From positions 1 to 46,768 of the forward strand of contig NZ_JACZFR010000060.1 in the NCBI RefSeq assembly GCF_014904815.1: a DNA stretch of 46,768 nucleotides, in the 5' to 3' direction. Position 1 is the first letter of the stretch, and every line of letters begins with the position of its first letter. The notes beneath the pieces are model-generated. The model did no database searches. It worked only from the letters and a program-made list of their open reading frames with translations, and was not told where the DNA came from. Positions 26,774 through 35,637 of this stretch are shown piece after piece. Source of the stretch: Microbulbifer taiwanensis. GTDB taxonomy: Bacteria; Pseudomonadota; Gammaproteobacteria; Pseudomonadales; Cellvibrionaceae. The translations under genes were made by a program, and so were the position numbers.

Positions 26774-28402
26774 ATGTCTACTTTGCAGTTAGTGCTGGCA
26801 CAAATCAATTCTCTGGTGGGGGATATTCCCGGCAATACGGCCCGGGTGATCGACATGACCCGGAAGGCGCACCGCGAGCAGGGCGCCGAGTTGGTGCTGT
26901 TTCCCGAACTGACCCTGAGTGGCTACCCGCCGGAAGACCTGCTGCTGCGCCCGAGTATGCAGCGGCGTATCGACGCCGCGCTGGCCCAGCTTGTGGCGGC
27001 GGAGCTACCCTGCGCGATACTGATCGGCTACCCGCGGGTGGTGGCCGGCAAGGTGTTCAATATGGCCGGGTTGATCGTCGAGGGTGAGCTGGTCGCGGAG
27101 TACGCCAAGCAGAAGCTGCCCAACTACCAGGTCTTCGACGAAATGCGCTACTTCGTCCCCGGCGACCAGCCCTGCGTAGTGGATATCAAGGGTATCCCGA
27201 CGGCCATCACCATCTGCGAGGATATCTGGCACCCGGAACCGGTGGCCCAGGCGGCCGCCGCGGGCGCCAGGCTGATGCTGAACATCAACGCCTCGCCCTT
27301 CCATCGCGGCAAGGCCCAGCAGCGCCTCGAACTGCTGGCCAGCCAGGCCCGCGCCGGTAATATGCCAATCCTTTATGTGAACTGCCACGGCGGCCAGGAT
27401 GAGCTGGTATTTGACGGTGGCTCCTTCGCCGTGGATGCCCAGGGCAAGCTGTGCGCGCGCGCGGCGGAATATGTCGAACAGCTGTTGCCTGTGACCGTGT
27501 CCCACGGGAACGGTAGGGTGACCCTGGAACCCGGCGAAATCACCCCGGCCCTCGAGGACCTGGCCTCCGTATACCAGGCGCTGGTGCTGGGCGTGCGCGA
27601 CTATGTGAACAAGAACGGCTTCAACGGTGTGGTGCTGGGGCTTTCCGGGGGCATAGATTCGGCCCTGACCCTGGCCATCGCCGTGGACGCGCTGGGTGCG
27701 GAGCGGGTGGAAGCGGTGATGATGCCGTTTCGCTATACGTCGGACCTGAGCAAGAACGACGCCGCCGACCAGGCGCAGCGCCTGGGCATCCACTACCGGG
27801 TGATCAGTATCGAACCGATGTTCGACGCCTTTATGCAGGCGCTCGCGGACGAGTTTGCCGGCAGCGAGCGGGATACCACCGAGGAGAACCTGCAGGCGCG
27901 CTCCCGCGGTGTGGTGCTGATGGCAATCTCCAACAAGAAGGGTGCCATGGTGCTGACCACTGGCAACAAGAGTGAGCTGGCGGTGGGTTATGCCACCCTC
28001 TACGGCGATATGGTGGGTGGCTTCAACGCGCTCAAGGATGTGCCCAAGACCCTGGTGTTTGCGCTGGCCCGCTACCGCAACACCATTTCCGAGGTGATTC
28101 CGGATACAGTGATCAGCCGCCCGCCGAGTGCCGAGCTTGCCCCTGACCAGGTGGACGCCGACAGCCTGCCCTCCTACGAAATCCTGGACGAGATACTGGA
28201 CCTGTATATCGGCAGGGACTGCAGTGCCGAGGAAATCATCCGTCGCGGCTTCGAGCGGGAGACGGTGGAGCGGGTGGTTCGCCTGGTTGACCGCAATGAG
28301 TACAAGCGCCGCCAGGCGGCGGTGGGGGTGCGGATCTCTGAGCGCGGCTTCGGTCGCGACCGGCGCTACCCGATCACCAATGGCTGGAAGGCGGGAGAAT
28401 GA
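26774..28402 (+). CDS. nadE: Glutamine-dependent NAD+ synthetase
   Basis: 542 residues; makes NAD from deamido-NAD, ATP and ammonia taken from glutamine. N-terminal nitrilase-like glutaminase with the Glu-Lys-Cys triad context (FPELTLSGYPPEDLL; YAKQKLPNYQVFDEMRYF; TICEDIWHPEP), then the synthetase domain with P-loop SGGIDS (291-296) and LTTGNKSELAVGYATLYGDM. The ATG at 26774 is the natural start (MSTLQLVLAQINSLVGDIPGN). Upstream frame extension is only a shadow of pilS. The TGA stop is the first three bases of a palindromic element shared with bamD. Confidence 0.95.
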   Translation: MSTLQLVLAQINSLVGDIPGNTARVIDMTRKAHREQGAELVLFPELTLSGYPPEDLLLRPSMQRRIDAALAQLVAAELPCAILIGYPRVVAGKVFNMAGLIVEGELVAEYAKQKLPNYQVFDEMRYFVPGDQPCVVDIKGIPTAITICEDIWHPEPVAQAAAAGARLMLNINASPFHRGKAQQRLELLASQARAGNMPILYVNCHGGQDELVFDGGSFAVDAQGKLCARAAEYVEQLLPVTVSHGNGRVTLEPGEITPALEDLASVYQALVLGVRDYVNKNGFNGVVLGLSGGIDSALTLAIAVDALGAERVEAVMMPFRYTSDLSKNDAADQAQRLGIHYRVISIEPMFDAFMQALADEFAGSERDTTEENLQARSRGVVLMAISNKKGAMVLTTGNKSELAVGYATLYGDMVGGFNALKDVPKTLVFALARYRNTISEVIPDTVISRPPSAELAPDQVDADSLPSYEILDEILDLYIGRDCSAEEIIRRGFERETVERVVRLVDRNEYKRRQAAVGVRISERGFGRDRRYPITNGWKAGE

Positions 28403-28565
28403 ATGCGGAATGATGAAAGCGGAATGCGCGATCTGGCCTAGTGCCGTAGGAGCGGCCGGTGGCCGCGATCTGACTGTTTTGTCTGTCGAAAGTCAGATCG
28501 CGGCCAGCGAACAGGGCTTTGGCACAATATAGGTCGCGTATTCCGCATTCATCATTCTGCATTCA
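28400..28565. repeat. Composite palindromic element between nadE and bamD
   Basis: 166 bases between two convergent genes. The outer arms, 28400-28434 and 28531-28565, are inverted copies of 35 bases with four mismatches, each starting TGAATGC. Inside, GGCCGCGATCTGACT (28461-28475) pairs perfectly with 28491-28505, and a GTAG REP (GTAGGAGCGGCCGGTGGCCG) starts at 28446. Each terminal TGA is the stop codon of the flanking gene: nadE on plus (28400-28402), bamD on minus (28565-28563). It looks like a MITE or nested REP and may act as a shared terminator. Confidence 0.8.
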
Positions 28566-29525
28566 CATAAGCTCCGGCGGCAGCGGCGCCTCTTCGCGGC
28601 GGTACTCGGCATTGTAAAGGTCGCGGCTGTCGGAGCCGCGCGGGTGTGGCTTCTCGCACAGGCCCAGGGTAACGCGGTGGATCAGGCTGCGGCCGCTGGC
28701 GCCCTTGTAATAGTTGTAATTGAAGCTGCCGTCGCTGCGGAAGGCCGGGTGGTTGGGGTAATTGGTGCGCAGTACGGCCAGCGCATTGCCCTCCAGCTCC
28801 GGCATCTCCACCAGGTGGTAGCCCTGCACCATGGCCGCCAGCGCATCCGGCACTGCCGGTGTCTGCTGGAAGTTCTCTACTACATAACGGCCGCGATTGG
28901 CGGCGGCCAGGTAGGCGCCGCGCTTGAAGTAGTAGTTGGCCACGTGTATCTCGTAACGTGCCAGCAGGTTGCGCAGGTGAATCATGCGCTTCTGCGCGTC
29001 CGGCGCGTAGCGACTCTCGGGGTAGCGGGCCATCAGCTGGGAGAAATAGGCGAAGGACTCGCGCGCGGATCCGGGGTCGCGGCTGGTCATATCGGTGGGC
29101 AGGAAGCGCTCGAACAGGCCGCTGCCCTCGGTGAAGGACGACAGCCCCTTCATGTAGTAGGCGTAATCCACGTTGCGGTGCTGCGGGTGCAGGCGGATAA
29201 AGCGGTCCGCGGAGGCGATGGCGGCGTCGTTCTCATAGTTGCGGTAGTAAGCGTAGATCAGCTCCAGCTGCGCCTGCTCGGCGTAGCTGCCGAAGGGGAA
29301 GTTGTCCTCGAGCGCGCGCAGGTTCTTGATGGCCAGGTCCCACTGGCTGGATCGCAGCTGGCGCTGGGCGGCCTCGTAGAAGGCCTGCTCGGTGCGACTG
29401 CCGGTCGGCAGTCCCTCTTCGGATTCATCGGTGCTGGCGCAGGCGACCAATATCGCGGATAACAATACCTTCACCAAGGCCAACCACAGCGTTTTCCAGG
29501 CCTGCATAGCCCCTCGCTCTATCAT
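28563..29525 (-). CDS. bamD: Outer membrane assembly lipoprotein BamD
   Basis: About 320 residues (ComL/YfiO). The signal peptide ends with lipobox LVAC, acylated at Cys29. Five TPR-like repeats follow, with family phrases [89 protein letters not shown]. It is an essential part of the BAM complex that inserts outer-membrane beta-barrels. Start ATG 29525 has AGAGAG upstream; ATG 29507 is the alternative. It is longer at the C terminus than E. coli BamD (245 residues). It diverges from rluD, as in E. coli and Pseudomonas. The stop is in the palindromic element. Confidence 0.92.
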   Translation of the reverse strand: MIERGAMQAWKTLWLALVKVLLSAILVACASTDESEEGLPTGSRTEQAFYEAAQRQLRSSQWDLAIKNLRALEDNFPFGSYAEQAQLELIYAYYRNYENDAAIASADRFIRLHPQHRNVDYAYYMKGLSSFTEGSGLFERFLPTDMTSRDPGSARESFAYFSQLMARYPESRYAPDAQKRMIHLRNLLARYEIHVANYYFKRGAYLAAANRGRYVVENFQQTPAVPDALAAMVQGYHLVEMPELEGNALAVLRTNYPNHPAFRSDGSFNYNYYKGASGRSLIHRVTLGLCEKPHPRGSDSRDLYNAEYRREEAPLPPELM

Positions 29526-29555
29526 TATTACTCTCTACCTTTAAACTAGCGGCCA

Positions 29556-29561
29556 ATTATA
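29556..29561 (-). promoter_or_regulatory. -10 element of bamD
   Basis: On the minus strand TATAAT lies about 30 bases before the bamD ATG. No convincing -35 is present at 16-18 bases. The 100-base gap should also hold the rluD promoter, which I could not place. Confidence 0.5.
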
Positions 29562-29625
29562 GGTAATCGGCGGCCCGCCATTTAACCACAGTCGTGCAGC
29601 TGCCCAAAGTATTTGAAGTTGAACC

Positions 29626-30576
29626 ATGACCGAACTGCTCGAAGTGGATATCGAAGTGCCCGCCCGTCTGGCCGGCCACAGGTTGGACCAGGCAGCGGCG
29701 GAATTAATTCCCGATTATTCCCGTGCGCGCCTGCAATCCTGGATAAAAGGCGGTCAATTGACCGTCAATGGCACAGCGGCCAGGCCGAAGGACAAGCTGT
29801 TTGGCGGCGAGCGCCTGCAGCTGCGTGCCGCGTTGGAGGCCCAGGGGGAGTGGCTGCCGCAGGCGCTGGACCTGGATATCGTCTACGAGGACGACAGCCT
29901 GCTGGTGATCAATAAGCCGGCCGGCCTGGTGGTGCACCCGGCGGCGGGCAACCCCGATGGCACCCTGTTGAACGGCCTGCTGCACCACAATCCGGCCCAG
30001 GCACAGATACCGCGCGCCGGTATAGTGCACCGGCTGGATAAGGACACCAGCGGTCTGATGGTGGTGGCCAAGACGCTGCCGGCGCAGACAGACCTGGTGC
30101 GGCAGCTGAAGGAGCGCAGCGTCAGCCGCCAGTACGACGCACTGGTGCAGGGCAAGGTCACCGCCGGCGGCACCGTCGATGCACCCATGGGCCGCCACCG
30201 CCAGAATCGCTTGAAGATGGCGGTGCTGGACTTTGGTGGTAAGGAAGCGATCACTCACTACCGGGTCGGGGAGCGCTTTCGCGCCCACACATTGCTGCGC
30301 TGTGCGCTGGCGACCGGGCGCACCCACCAGATCCGCGTACATATGGCTCATATCCGCCACCCGCTGGTGGGTGACCCCCTCTACGGCGGCCGCGCCAAGC
30401 TGCCGCCGGAGGCCGTGGCGGGGCTGGTGGAAGCGCTGCAGCAGTTCCCGCGCCAGGCCCTGCACGCGGCCGAACTGGCTCTGCTGCACCCGAAGACCGG
30501 CGAGGAAATGCACTGGTGCGCGCCCATGCCCGCGGATATGCTGCAGCTGCTCGAGCTGCTGCGCGCGGATTCGTAG
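29626..30576 (+). CDS. rluD: 23S rRNA pseudouridine synthase RluD
   Basis: 316 residues; makes pseudouridines in helix 69 of 23S rRNA. An N-terminal S4 domain (RLDQAAAELIPDYSRARLQSWIKGGQLTVNG) precedes the RluA-type catalytic domain with Asp138 in HRLDKDTSGLMVVAK and later GRTHQIRVHMAHIRHPLVGDPLYGGR. It ends ADMLQLLELLRADS, about ten residues earlier than E. coli RluD, because a REP element supplies the stop codon (TAG in GTAG at 30573-30576). It diverges from bamD and is followed by pgeF and clpB, a conserved order. Confidence 0.94.
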   Translation: MTELLEVDIEVPARLAGHRLDQAAAELIPDYSRARLQSWIKGGQLTVNGTAARPKDKLFGGERLQLRAALEAQGEWLPQALDLDIVYEDDSLLVINKPAGLVVHPAAGNPDGTLLNGLLHHNPAQAQIPRAGIVHRLDKDTSGLMVVAKTLPAQTDLVRQLKERSVSRQYDALVQGKVTAGGTVDAPMGRHRQNRLKMAVLDFGGKEAITHYRVGERFRAHTLLRCALATGRTHQIRVHMAHIRHPLVGDPLYGGRAKLPPEAVAGLVEALQQFPRQALHAAELALLHPKTGEEMHWCAPMPADMLQLLELLRADS

Positions 30577-30593
30577 GGTGCGCCGTGCGCACC
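30573..30593 (+). repeat. GTAG REP-like palindrome overlapping the rluD stop
   Basis: The element opens GTAGGGTGCGCC and has stem GGTGCGC/GCGCACC with loop CGT. The rluD TAG stop is bases 2-4. It is near-identical to the units at 4355 and 10246 (minus). Confidence 0.78.
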
Positions 30594-30623
30594 AATTGAG
30601 GCACCCGATCCCAAGGAAATTCA

Positions 30624-31385
30624 ATGTCCGCTGACCACTACCTCTTCCCCGACTGGCCGGCCCCAACCAATGTGCGCGCGGCCACCAGCCTGCGCTTTGG
30701 CGGCCACAGCGATGGTCCCTACGAGTCCTTCAATCTCGGTGCCCATGTGGGCGATGACGAGCAGGCAGTGGCTGCCAATCGCAGCCAGCTGCTGCAGGAG
30801 CTGCAACTCCCGGCCAAACCCCAGTGGCTGGAGCAGATCCACAGCGACAGGGTCGTAGAGGCTAAGGCGGATGACCTGGTGCGCACCGGCGATGCCAGTT
30901 TTGCCACGGCGCCCGGTGCCGTGTGTGCGGTGCTCACCGCCGACTGCCTGCCGGTGCTTATCTGTGACAGGGCCGGCAACCGGGTGGCGGCCGCCCACGC
31001 CGGCTGGCGCGGCCTGGCGGCAGGCATACTGCGCAGCAGTGTGGGTGCGCTCGACTGCGACCCCAGTGATCTTTTGGTCTGGCTGGGCCCGGCGATAGGG
31101 CCGCGGGCCTTCGAGACCGGCGTCGATGTGCTGGAAGAGTTTTTTGAGAATGCACAGAGTGGCGATCACGCCGAAGCCATTGCCCAGTGCTTCCGCCCGC
31201 ATGTGGAAAAGCCGCTGCATTTTCTCGCCGATATCTATGGGCTGGCACGTGCGGAACTACGACAGCTCGGCGTCAGCGAGATTTACGGCGGCGACCGCTG
31301 CACGGTGTCAGAAACGGAGTATTTCTTTTCCTACCGCCGCGACAAAACCACCGGCCGCATGGCCTCCCTGATCTGGTTGGAGTAG
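30624..31385 (+). CDS. pgeF: PgeF/YfiH laccase-domain peptidoglycan editing factor
   Basis: 253 residues of the multicopper-oxidase-like DUF152/YlmD family. Metal/active-site residues are visible: His in QWLEQIHSDRVV, Cys in VLTADCLPVLICD, and His in AAHAGWRGLAAGIL; the C terminus has GGDRCTVSETEYFFSYRRD. In E. coli PgeF removes wrongly built UDP-MurNAc-L-Ser and thereby keeps the peptidoglycan correct; other members are purine nucleoside phosphorylases. ATG with AGGAA upstream, 47 bases after rluD, likely co-transcribed. Confidence 0.92.
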   Translation: MSADHYLFPDWPAPTNVRAATSLRFGGHSDGPYESFNLGAHVGDDEQAVAANRSQLLQELQLPAKPQWLEQIHSDRVVEAKADDLVRTGDASFATAPGAVCAVLTADCLPVLICDRAGNRVAAAHAGWRGLAAGILRSSVGALDCDPSDLLVWLGPAIGPRAFETGVDVLEEFFENAQSGDHAEAIAQCFRPHVEKPLHFLADIYGLARAELRQLGVSEIYGGDRCTVSETEYFFSYRRDKTTGRMASLIWLE

Positions 31386-31392
31386 TTCTTCC

Positions 31393-31466
31393 GTAAGATG
31401 GGCAAAGGAGCGCAGCGACGTGCCCATCATTCTGCACCGGTGATGGGTACGCTTCGCCCAACCTGC
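31393..31466. repeat. Degraded GTAG-type inverted repeat
   Basis: GTAAGATGGGCAAAGGAGCG at 31394 and the inverted TGATGGGTACGCTTCGCCCA near 31440 resemble the arms of the 30-bp repeat at 11306-11375, but with several differences and an insertion. It lies just after the pgeF stop. Confidence 0.6.
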
Positions 31467-31522
31467 GGCCCGGGCCTGGTAACAGATAGTGGCGCAAAAC
31501 AGGCGCCAATTGACCCGGATCA

Positions 31523-31549
31523 TTGAAAACCCCTCTCCCGCCCCTATTT
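31523..31549 (+). promoter_or_regulatory. Candidate heat-shock (sigma32) promoter of clpB
   Basis: TTGAAA (31523-31528), 12 bases, then CCCCTATTT (31541-31549) matches the sigma32 pattern (CTTGAAA then CCCCATnT) with one extra base in the -10 part. It lies about 75 bases before clpB, a typical heat-shock gene. Confidence 0.6.
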
Positions 31550-31625
31550 TACCCCTCGACACTACACTGAATGTGTGGCGCCAAATCGGCGCCACTGTTT
31601 TGCCTTCCGAGGAGAGGTTTCGTCC

Positions 31626-34229
31626 ATGCGAATCGACCGAATGACCAACCCGCTGCAGTCCGCGATTGCCGACGCGCAGTCCCTGGCCGTAGGGCGCGAC
31701 CACAACCAGATTTACCCCGAGCATTTACTGCTGGCGCTGCTGAACCAGAACAATGGCAGTGTGCCGGCATTTCTCTCCCAGGCGGGATTCAACCTCAACG
31801 GCCTGCGCAACGACCTGGCGAAAAGACTCGACAACCTGCCCACCATCAGCGCGCCCACCGGCGATGTGGGTATGTCGCAGGAGCTGGCGCGCCTGTTTAA
31901 TCTCGCCGACAAAAAGGCGCAGCAGAACGGCGACACTTTTATCTCCAGCGAGACGGTGCTGCTGGCGGCCTTCGATTCGGCCGCCGGCGAGATCGCCAAA
32001 ATTCTGAACGCCAACGGCGACCTGAAGCAGCTGCAGGCGGCCATCGAGAAGGTGCGCGGCGACGAGAAGGTCGACGATCCCAACGCGGAGGAGGCGCGCC
32101 AGGCGCTGGACAAATACACTCTCGACCTGACCGAGCGCGCCGTGTCGGGCAAGCTGGACCCGGTGATTGGTCGAGATGACGAAATCCGCCGCACGATACA
32201 GGTGCTGCAGCGGCGCACCAAGAACAACCCGGTACTGATCGGCGAGCCCGGTGTCGGCAAGACCGCCATCGTAGAGGGCCTGGCGCAGCGCATCGTCAAC
32301 GGCGAAGTGCCGGAGGGTTTGAAAGACAAGCGGCTGCTGTCGCTGGACCTGGGCGCACTGCTGGCCGGGGCCAAATTCCGCGGCGAATTCGAGGAGCGGT
32401 TGAAAGCGGTGCTCAACGAGCTGTCCAAGCAGGAGGGGCGCATCATCCTGTTTATCGATGAACTGCACACCATGGTCGGCGCCGGCAAGGCCGAGGGCGC
32501 CATGGACGCCGGCAATATGCTGAAGCCAGCGCTGGCGCGCGGCGAATTGCACTGCGTCGGCGCCACAACGCTGGACGAATACCGCCAGTACATAGAAAAG
32601 GACGCCGCGCTGGAACGCCGTTTCCAGAAAGTGCTGGTGGACGAGCCCACCGAAGAGGACACCATCGCAATTTTGCGCGGCCTGAAAGAGCGCTATGAGG
32701 TGCATCACGGTGTCGATATCACCGATTCGGCCATCATTGCCGCCACCAAACTGTCGCAGCGCTATATCACTGACCGCCAGCTGCCGGACAAGGCCATCGA
32801 CCTGATCGACGAGGCGGCCAGCCGTATCCGCATGGAAATTGATTCCAAGCCGGAGTCCATGGACAAGCTGGAGCGGCGCCTGATCCAGTTGAAGATTGAG
32901 CGCGAGGCGGTAAAAAAAGACAAAGACGACGAGGCGGCCCAGAAGCGCCTGGGTAAACTCGAGGAGGAAATTCGGCAGCTGGAGCGGGAATACTCCGACC
33001 TGGAGGAAGTCTGGAAAGCGGAAAAGGCGCAGCTGGCCGGCAGCCACGACGTCAAGGAGAAGCTGGAGCAGGCCAAGCTGGACATGGAGGCCGCGCGCCG
33101 CGCCGGCGACCTGACCCGTATGTCTGAACTGCAATACGGTGTGATTCCGCAACTGGAGCAGCAGATCAAGTCCGCCGCCACTGCCGAGGCCAGCGAGGAG
33201 CCGCGCCTGCTGCGCAACCGCGTGACCGACGAGGAAGTGGCGGAAGTGGTGTCGCGCTGGACCGGCATTCCGGTTTCCAAAATGCTCGAGGGCGAGCGGG
33301 AAAAGCTGTTGCGCATGGAAGACGAGCTGCACCGGCGCGTCATCGGGCAGGGCGAGGCGGTCGACGCCGTGGCCAATGCGGTGCGCCGCTCGCGCGCCGG
33401 ACTTTCCGACCCGAATCGCCCCAACGGCTCCTTCCTGTTCCTCGGCCCGACCGGGGTCGGCAAGACGGAGCTGTGCAAGGCGCTGGCGCAATTCCTGTTC
33501 GACACCGAAGACGCCATGGTGCGCATCGATATGTCGGAATTTATGGAGAAGCACTCGGTCGCGCGCCTGATAGGCGCGCCCCCCGGCTACGTGGGATACG
33601 AGGAGGGCGGCTACCTGACCGAAGCGGTGCGCCGCAAACCCTACTCGGTGATTCTGCTGGACGAGGTGGAGAAGGCCCACCCGGATGTCTTCAATATCCT
33701 GCTGCAGGTACTGGACGACGGCCGCCTGACCGACGGACAGGGCCGCACCGTGGATTTCCGCAATACGGTAGTGGTGATGACCTCCAACCTGGGCTCGGAC
33801 CTGATCCAGAAGTACGCCGCCGCCCGCGATAGCGACGAGCTGGACACCGAAATTCACTACCGGCAGATGAAAGGTGCGGTGATGGAAGTGGTGGGCGAGC
33901 AGTTCCGCCCGGAGTTTATCAACCGCATCGACGAGGTGGTGGTCTTCCACCCGCTGAACCGAACCGAGGTGCGTTCCATCGCCGAAATCCAGCTGGGACA
34001 GCTGCGCCGGCGCCTGGCCGAGCGCGACCTGAAGCTGCACGTGGCCGAGCCACTGCTGGACAAGCTGGCGGATGTCGGCTTCGATCCGGTGTACGGCGCC
34101 CGCCCGCTGAAGCGCGCGATACAGATGTGGCTGGAGAATCCCCTGTCGCAGGATATTCTGGCGGGCAAGTTCCCGCCCGGCGCAACCATACACGCCGAAC
34201 TCGAGGGCGACAGGGCAGTATTCCGCTAG
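31626..34229 (+). CDS. clpB: ClpB disaggregase chaperone
   Basis: 867 residues, Hsp100 family; rescues aggregated proteins together with DnaK. The N domain ([21 protein letters not shown]) is followed by AAA-1 with Walker A GEPGVGKT (206-213), the coiled-coil middle domain (about 405-520) that marks ClpB apart from ClpA/C, and AAA-2 with Walker A GPTGVGKT (607-614). ATG 31626 has AGGAGAGG upstream; a longer frame begins earlier but lacks a ribosome site. It follows pgeF by 240 bases with its own likely sigma32 promoter. Confidence 0.98.
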   Translation: MRIDRMTNPLQSAIADAQSLAVGRDHNQIYPEHLLLALLNQNNGSVPAFLSQAGFNLNGLRNDLAKRLDNLPTISAPTGDVGMSQELARLFNLADKKAQQNGDTFISSETVLLAAFDSAAGEIAKILNANGDLKQLQAAIEKVRGDEKVDDPNAEEARQALDKYTLDLTERAVSGKLDPVIGRDDEIRRTIQVLQRRTKNNPVLIGEPGVGKTAIVEGLAQRIVNGEVPEGLKDKRLLSLDLGALLAGAKFRGEFEERLKAVLNELSKQEGRIILFIDELHTMVGAGKAEGAMDAGNMLKPALARGELHCVGATTLDEYRQYIEKDAALERRFQKVLVDEPTEEDTIAILRGLKERYEVHHGVDITDSAIIAATKLSQRYITDRQLPDKAIDLIDEAASRIRMEIDSKPESMDKLERRLIQLKIEREAVKKDKDDEAAQKRLGKLEEEIRQLEREYSDLEEVWKAEKAQLAGSHDVKEKLEQAKLDMEAARRAGDLTRMSELQYGVIPQLEQQIKSAATAEASEEPRLLRNRVTDEEVAEVVSRWTGIPVSKMLEGEREKLLRMEDELHRRVIGQGEAVDAVANAVRRSRAGLSDPNRPNGSFLFLGPTGVGKTELCKALAQFLFDTEDAMVRIDMSEFMEKHSVARLIGAPPGYVGYEEGGYLTEAVRRKPYSVILLDEVEKAHPDVFNILLQVLDDGRLTDGQGRTVDFRNTVVVMTSNLGSDLIQKYAAARDSDELDTEIHYRQMKGAVMEVVGEQFRPEFINRIDEVVVFHPLNRTEVRSIAEIQLGQLRRRLAERDLKLHVAEPLLDKLADVGFDPVYGARPLKRAIQMWLENPLSQDILAGKFPPGATIHAELEGDRAVFR

Positions 34230-34277
34230 CCGCCGGCGCCTCCATTCTCTTTTGCGGTGCCTCTATGAATCGCGCCC

Positions 34278-34333
34278 GTAGGGTGCACCGCATCCCCTGT
34301 AGGAGCGGCGGGGCGGCCATGGGCCGCTCCTAC
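34278..34333. repeat. Two adjacent GTAG REP-like elements
   Basis: GTAGGGTGCACC starts at 34278 and a second unit at 34299-34333 has GTAGGAGCGGC (34299-34309) paired with GCCGCTCCTAC (34323-34333). The second unit resembles the REP at 28446. They sit in the clpB-efflux gap (34230-34494), where I see no gene. Confidence 0.72.
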
Positions 34334-34494
34334 AAGTTCCTTCCTCACATCAGCCATATCAAAAAACTGCGCCAGGCCGAGTGCAATGCCGCGGCAGCGC
34401 GCGGGCACAGACAGCCATTTGTTCATAAACTGAATTTTGTTGTTCGGCGGAAGGGTTTGCTGGTGCCGAAATCGCAAATCAATGGAATGGCTCT

Positions 34495-35625
34495 GTGTCC
34501 CAGCTTTTGAACAAACGCATGCTGCTGATGCTGTTCGGCTGCCTGCTGCTGTTCGGCGGTATTTTTGCCTTCAAGTATTTCGGCCGGGTCATGATGAACC
34601 GGGCCTTTGATACCATGCCGCTGCCACCGGCCACAGTGACTTCCGCCGTTGCGGAGGTGCAGACCTGGCAGGAAAGTCTCATTGCGGTGGGTACCATGCG
34701 TGCGGTTAACGGCGTCGAGATCACCACCGAGGCCCAGGGTGTTGTCAGCGCCATTCACTTCAAGTCCGGCCAGACCGTCGACCGGGGCCAGCTCCTGGCC
34801 GAACTGGCCGCGGGACCGGAGAAGGCCCAGTTACAGGTGCTGCAGGCGGAGTTGCGGCTGGCGCGGCGCAATCACGATCGCATCAAGGCGTTACACGCCA
34901 GGGGGGTCACCACTGAGGCGGACCTGGACAATACACGCAGCGCGCTGGAACAGGTGCTGGCCAGTCTGGAAGTGCAGCGCGCGACCGTCGACAGGCGGCG
35001 CATCAGCGCGCCCTTCAGCGGCGTGCTGGGTATCCGTCGTATCGACCTGGGGCAGAACGTGAGTCCGGGCGAGGCGGTGGTGTCCCTGCAGCAGCTTGAT
35101 CCCATCTATGTGGACTTCTCCCTGCCCGAGCGGCACTTCGCCAGCGTCGCACTCGACCTGCCCGTGACCCTGGTGACCGATGCCTTCCCCGACAACAAAT
35201 ATTCCGGGCGCATCACCGCCATAGATCCGCGGGTGGACAGCGCCAGCCGCAACTTCCTGGCGCAGGCGACGCTGAAAAACCCCAAGAAGGAATTGGGCCC
35301 GGGTATGTACGCGGATGTCGCGGTGCAGATCGATGCCCACCGCAAGGTGCTGGTGATTCCACGCACCGCGCTGCTCTTTGCCCCCTACGGCAACGCCGTA
35401 TTCGTACTGCAGAAAGGTGAAGAGGGCGACGGCTTCATCGCCAGCAAGCGTTTCGTAAAAACCGGGGAGGAGCGCGGCGATCTGGTGGAAATACTGCAGG
35501 GGCTGCGTGCGGGGGAAGTGGTGGCGAGCAGCGGACTGCTCAAGCTGCGCAATGAGGGCGCGGTGATAATCAATAACGAGAACCAGCCCCCCGCGAGTGC
35601 CGACCCACACCCGGAAAACAATTAG
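34495..35625 (+). CDS. RND efflux membrane fusion protein
   Basis: 376 residues; the periplasmic adaptor of a tripartite RND pump. One N-terminal membrane anchor (MLLMLFGCLLLFGGIFAFKY), then barrel-sandwich/lipoyl halves (VEITTEAQGVVSAIHFKSGQTVDRGQLLAEL and RRISAPFSGVLGIRRIDLGQNVSPGE), a helical hairpin between them, and beta-barrel plus membrane-proximal domains (PGMYADVAVQ, VIPRTALLF). The start is GTG 34495; ATG 34519 is possible. The RND pump gene follows 12 bases later. No outer-membrane channel gene is in the locus, so a shared TolC-type protein is inferred. Confidence 0.92.
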   Translation: MSQLLNKRMLLMLFGCLLLFGGIFAFKYFGRVMMNRAFDTMPLPPATVTSAVAEVQTWQESLIAVGTMRAVNGVEITTEAQGVVSAIHFKSGQTVDRGQLLAELAAGPEKAQLQVLQAELRLARRNHDRIKALHARGVTTEADLDNTRSALEQVLASLEVQRATVDRRRISAPFSGVLGIRRIDLGQNVSPGEAVVSLQQLDPIYVDFSLPERHFASVALDLPVTLVTDAFPDNKYSGRITAIDPRVDSASRNFLAQATLKNPKKELGPGMYADVAVQIDAHRKVLVIPRTALLFAPYGNAVFVLQKGEEGDGFIASKRFVKTGEERGDLVEILQGLRAGEVVASSGLLKLRNEGAVIINNENQPPASADPHPENN

Positions 35626-35637
35626 CGGGGGCCGGCT

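Noticed and set aside
31725..34193. Very long minus-strand frame opposite clpB
   Set aside because: clpB is unmistakable on plus; the antisense product is Gln/His/Leu-rich noise.
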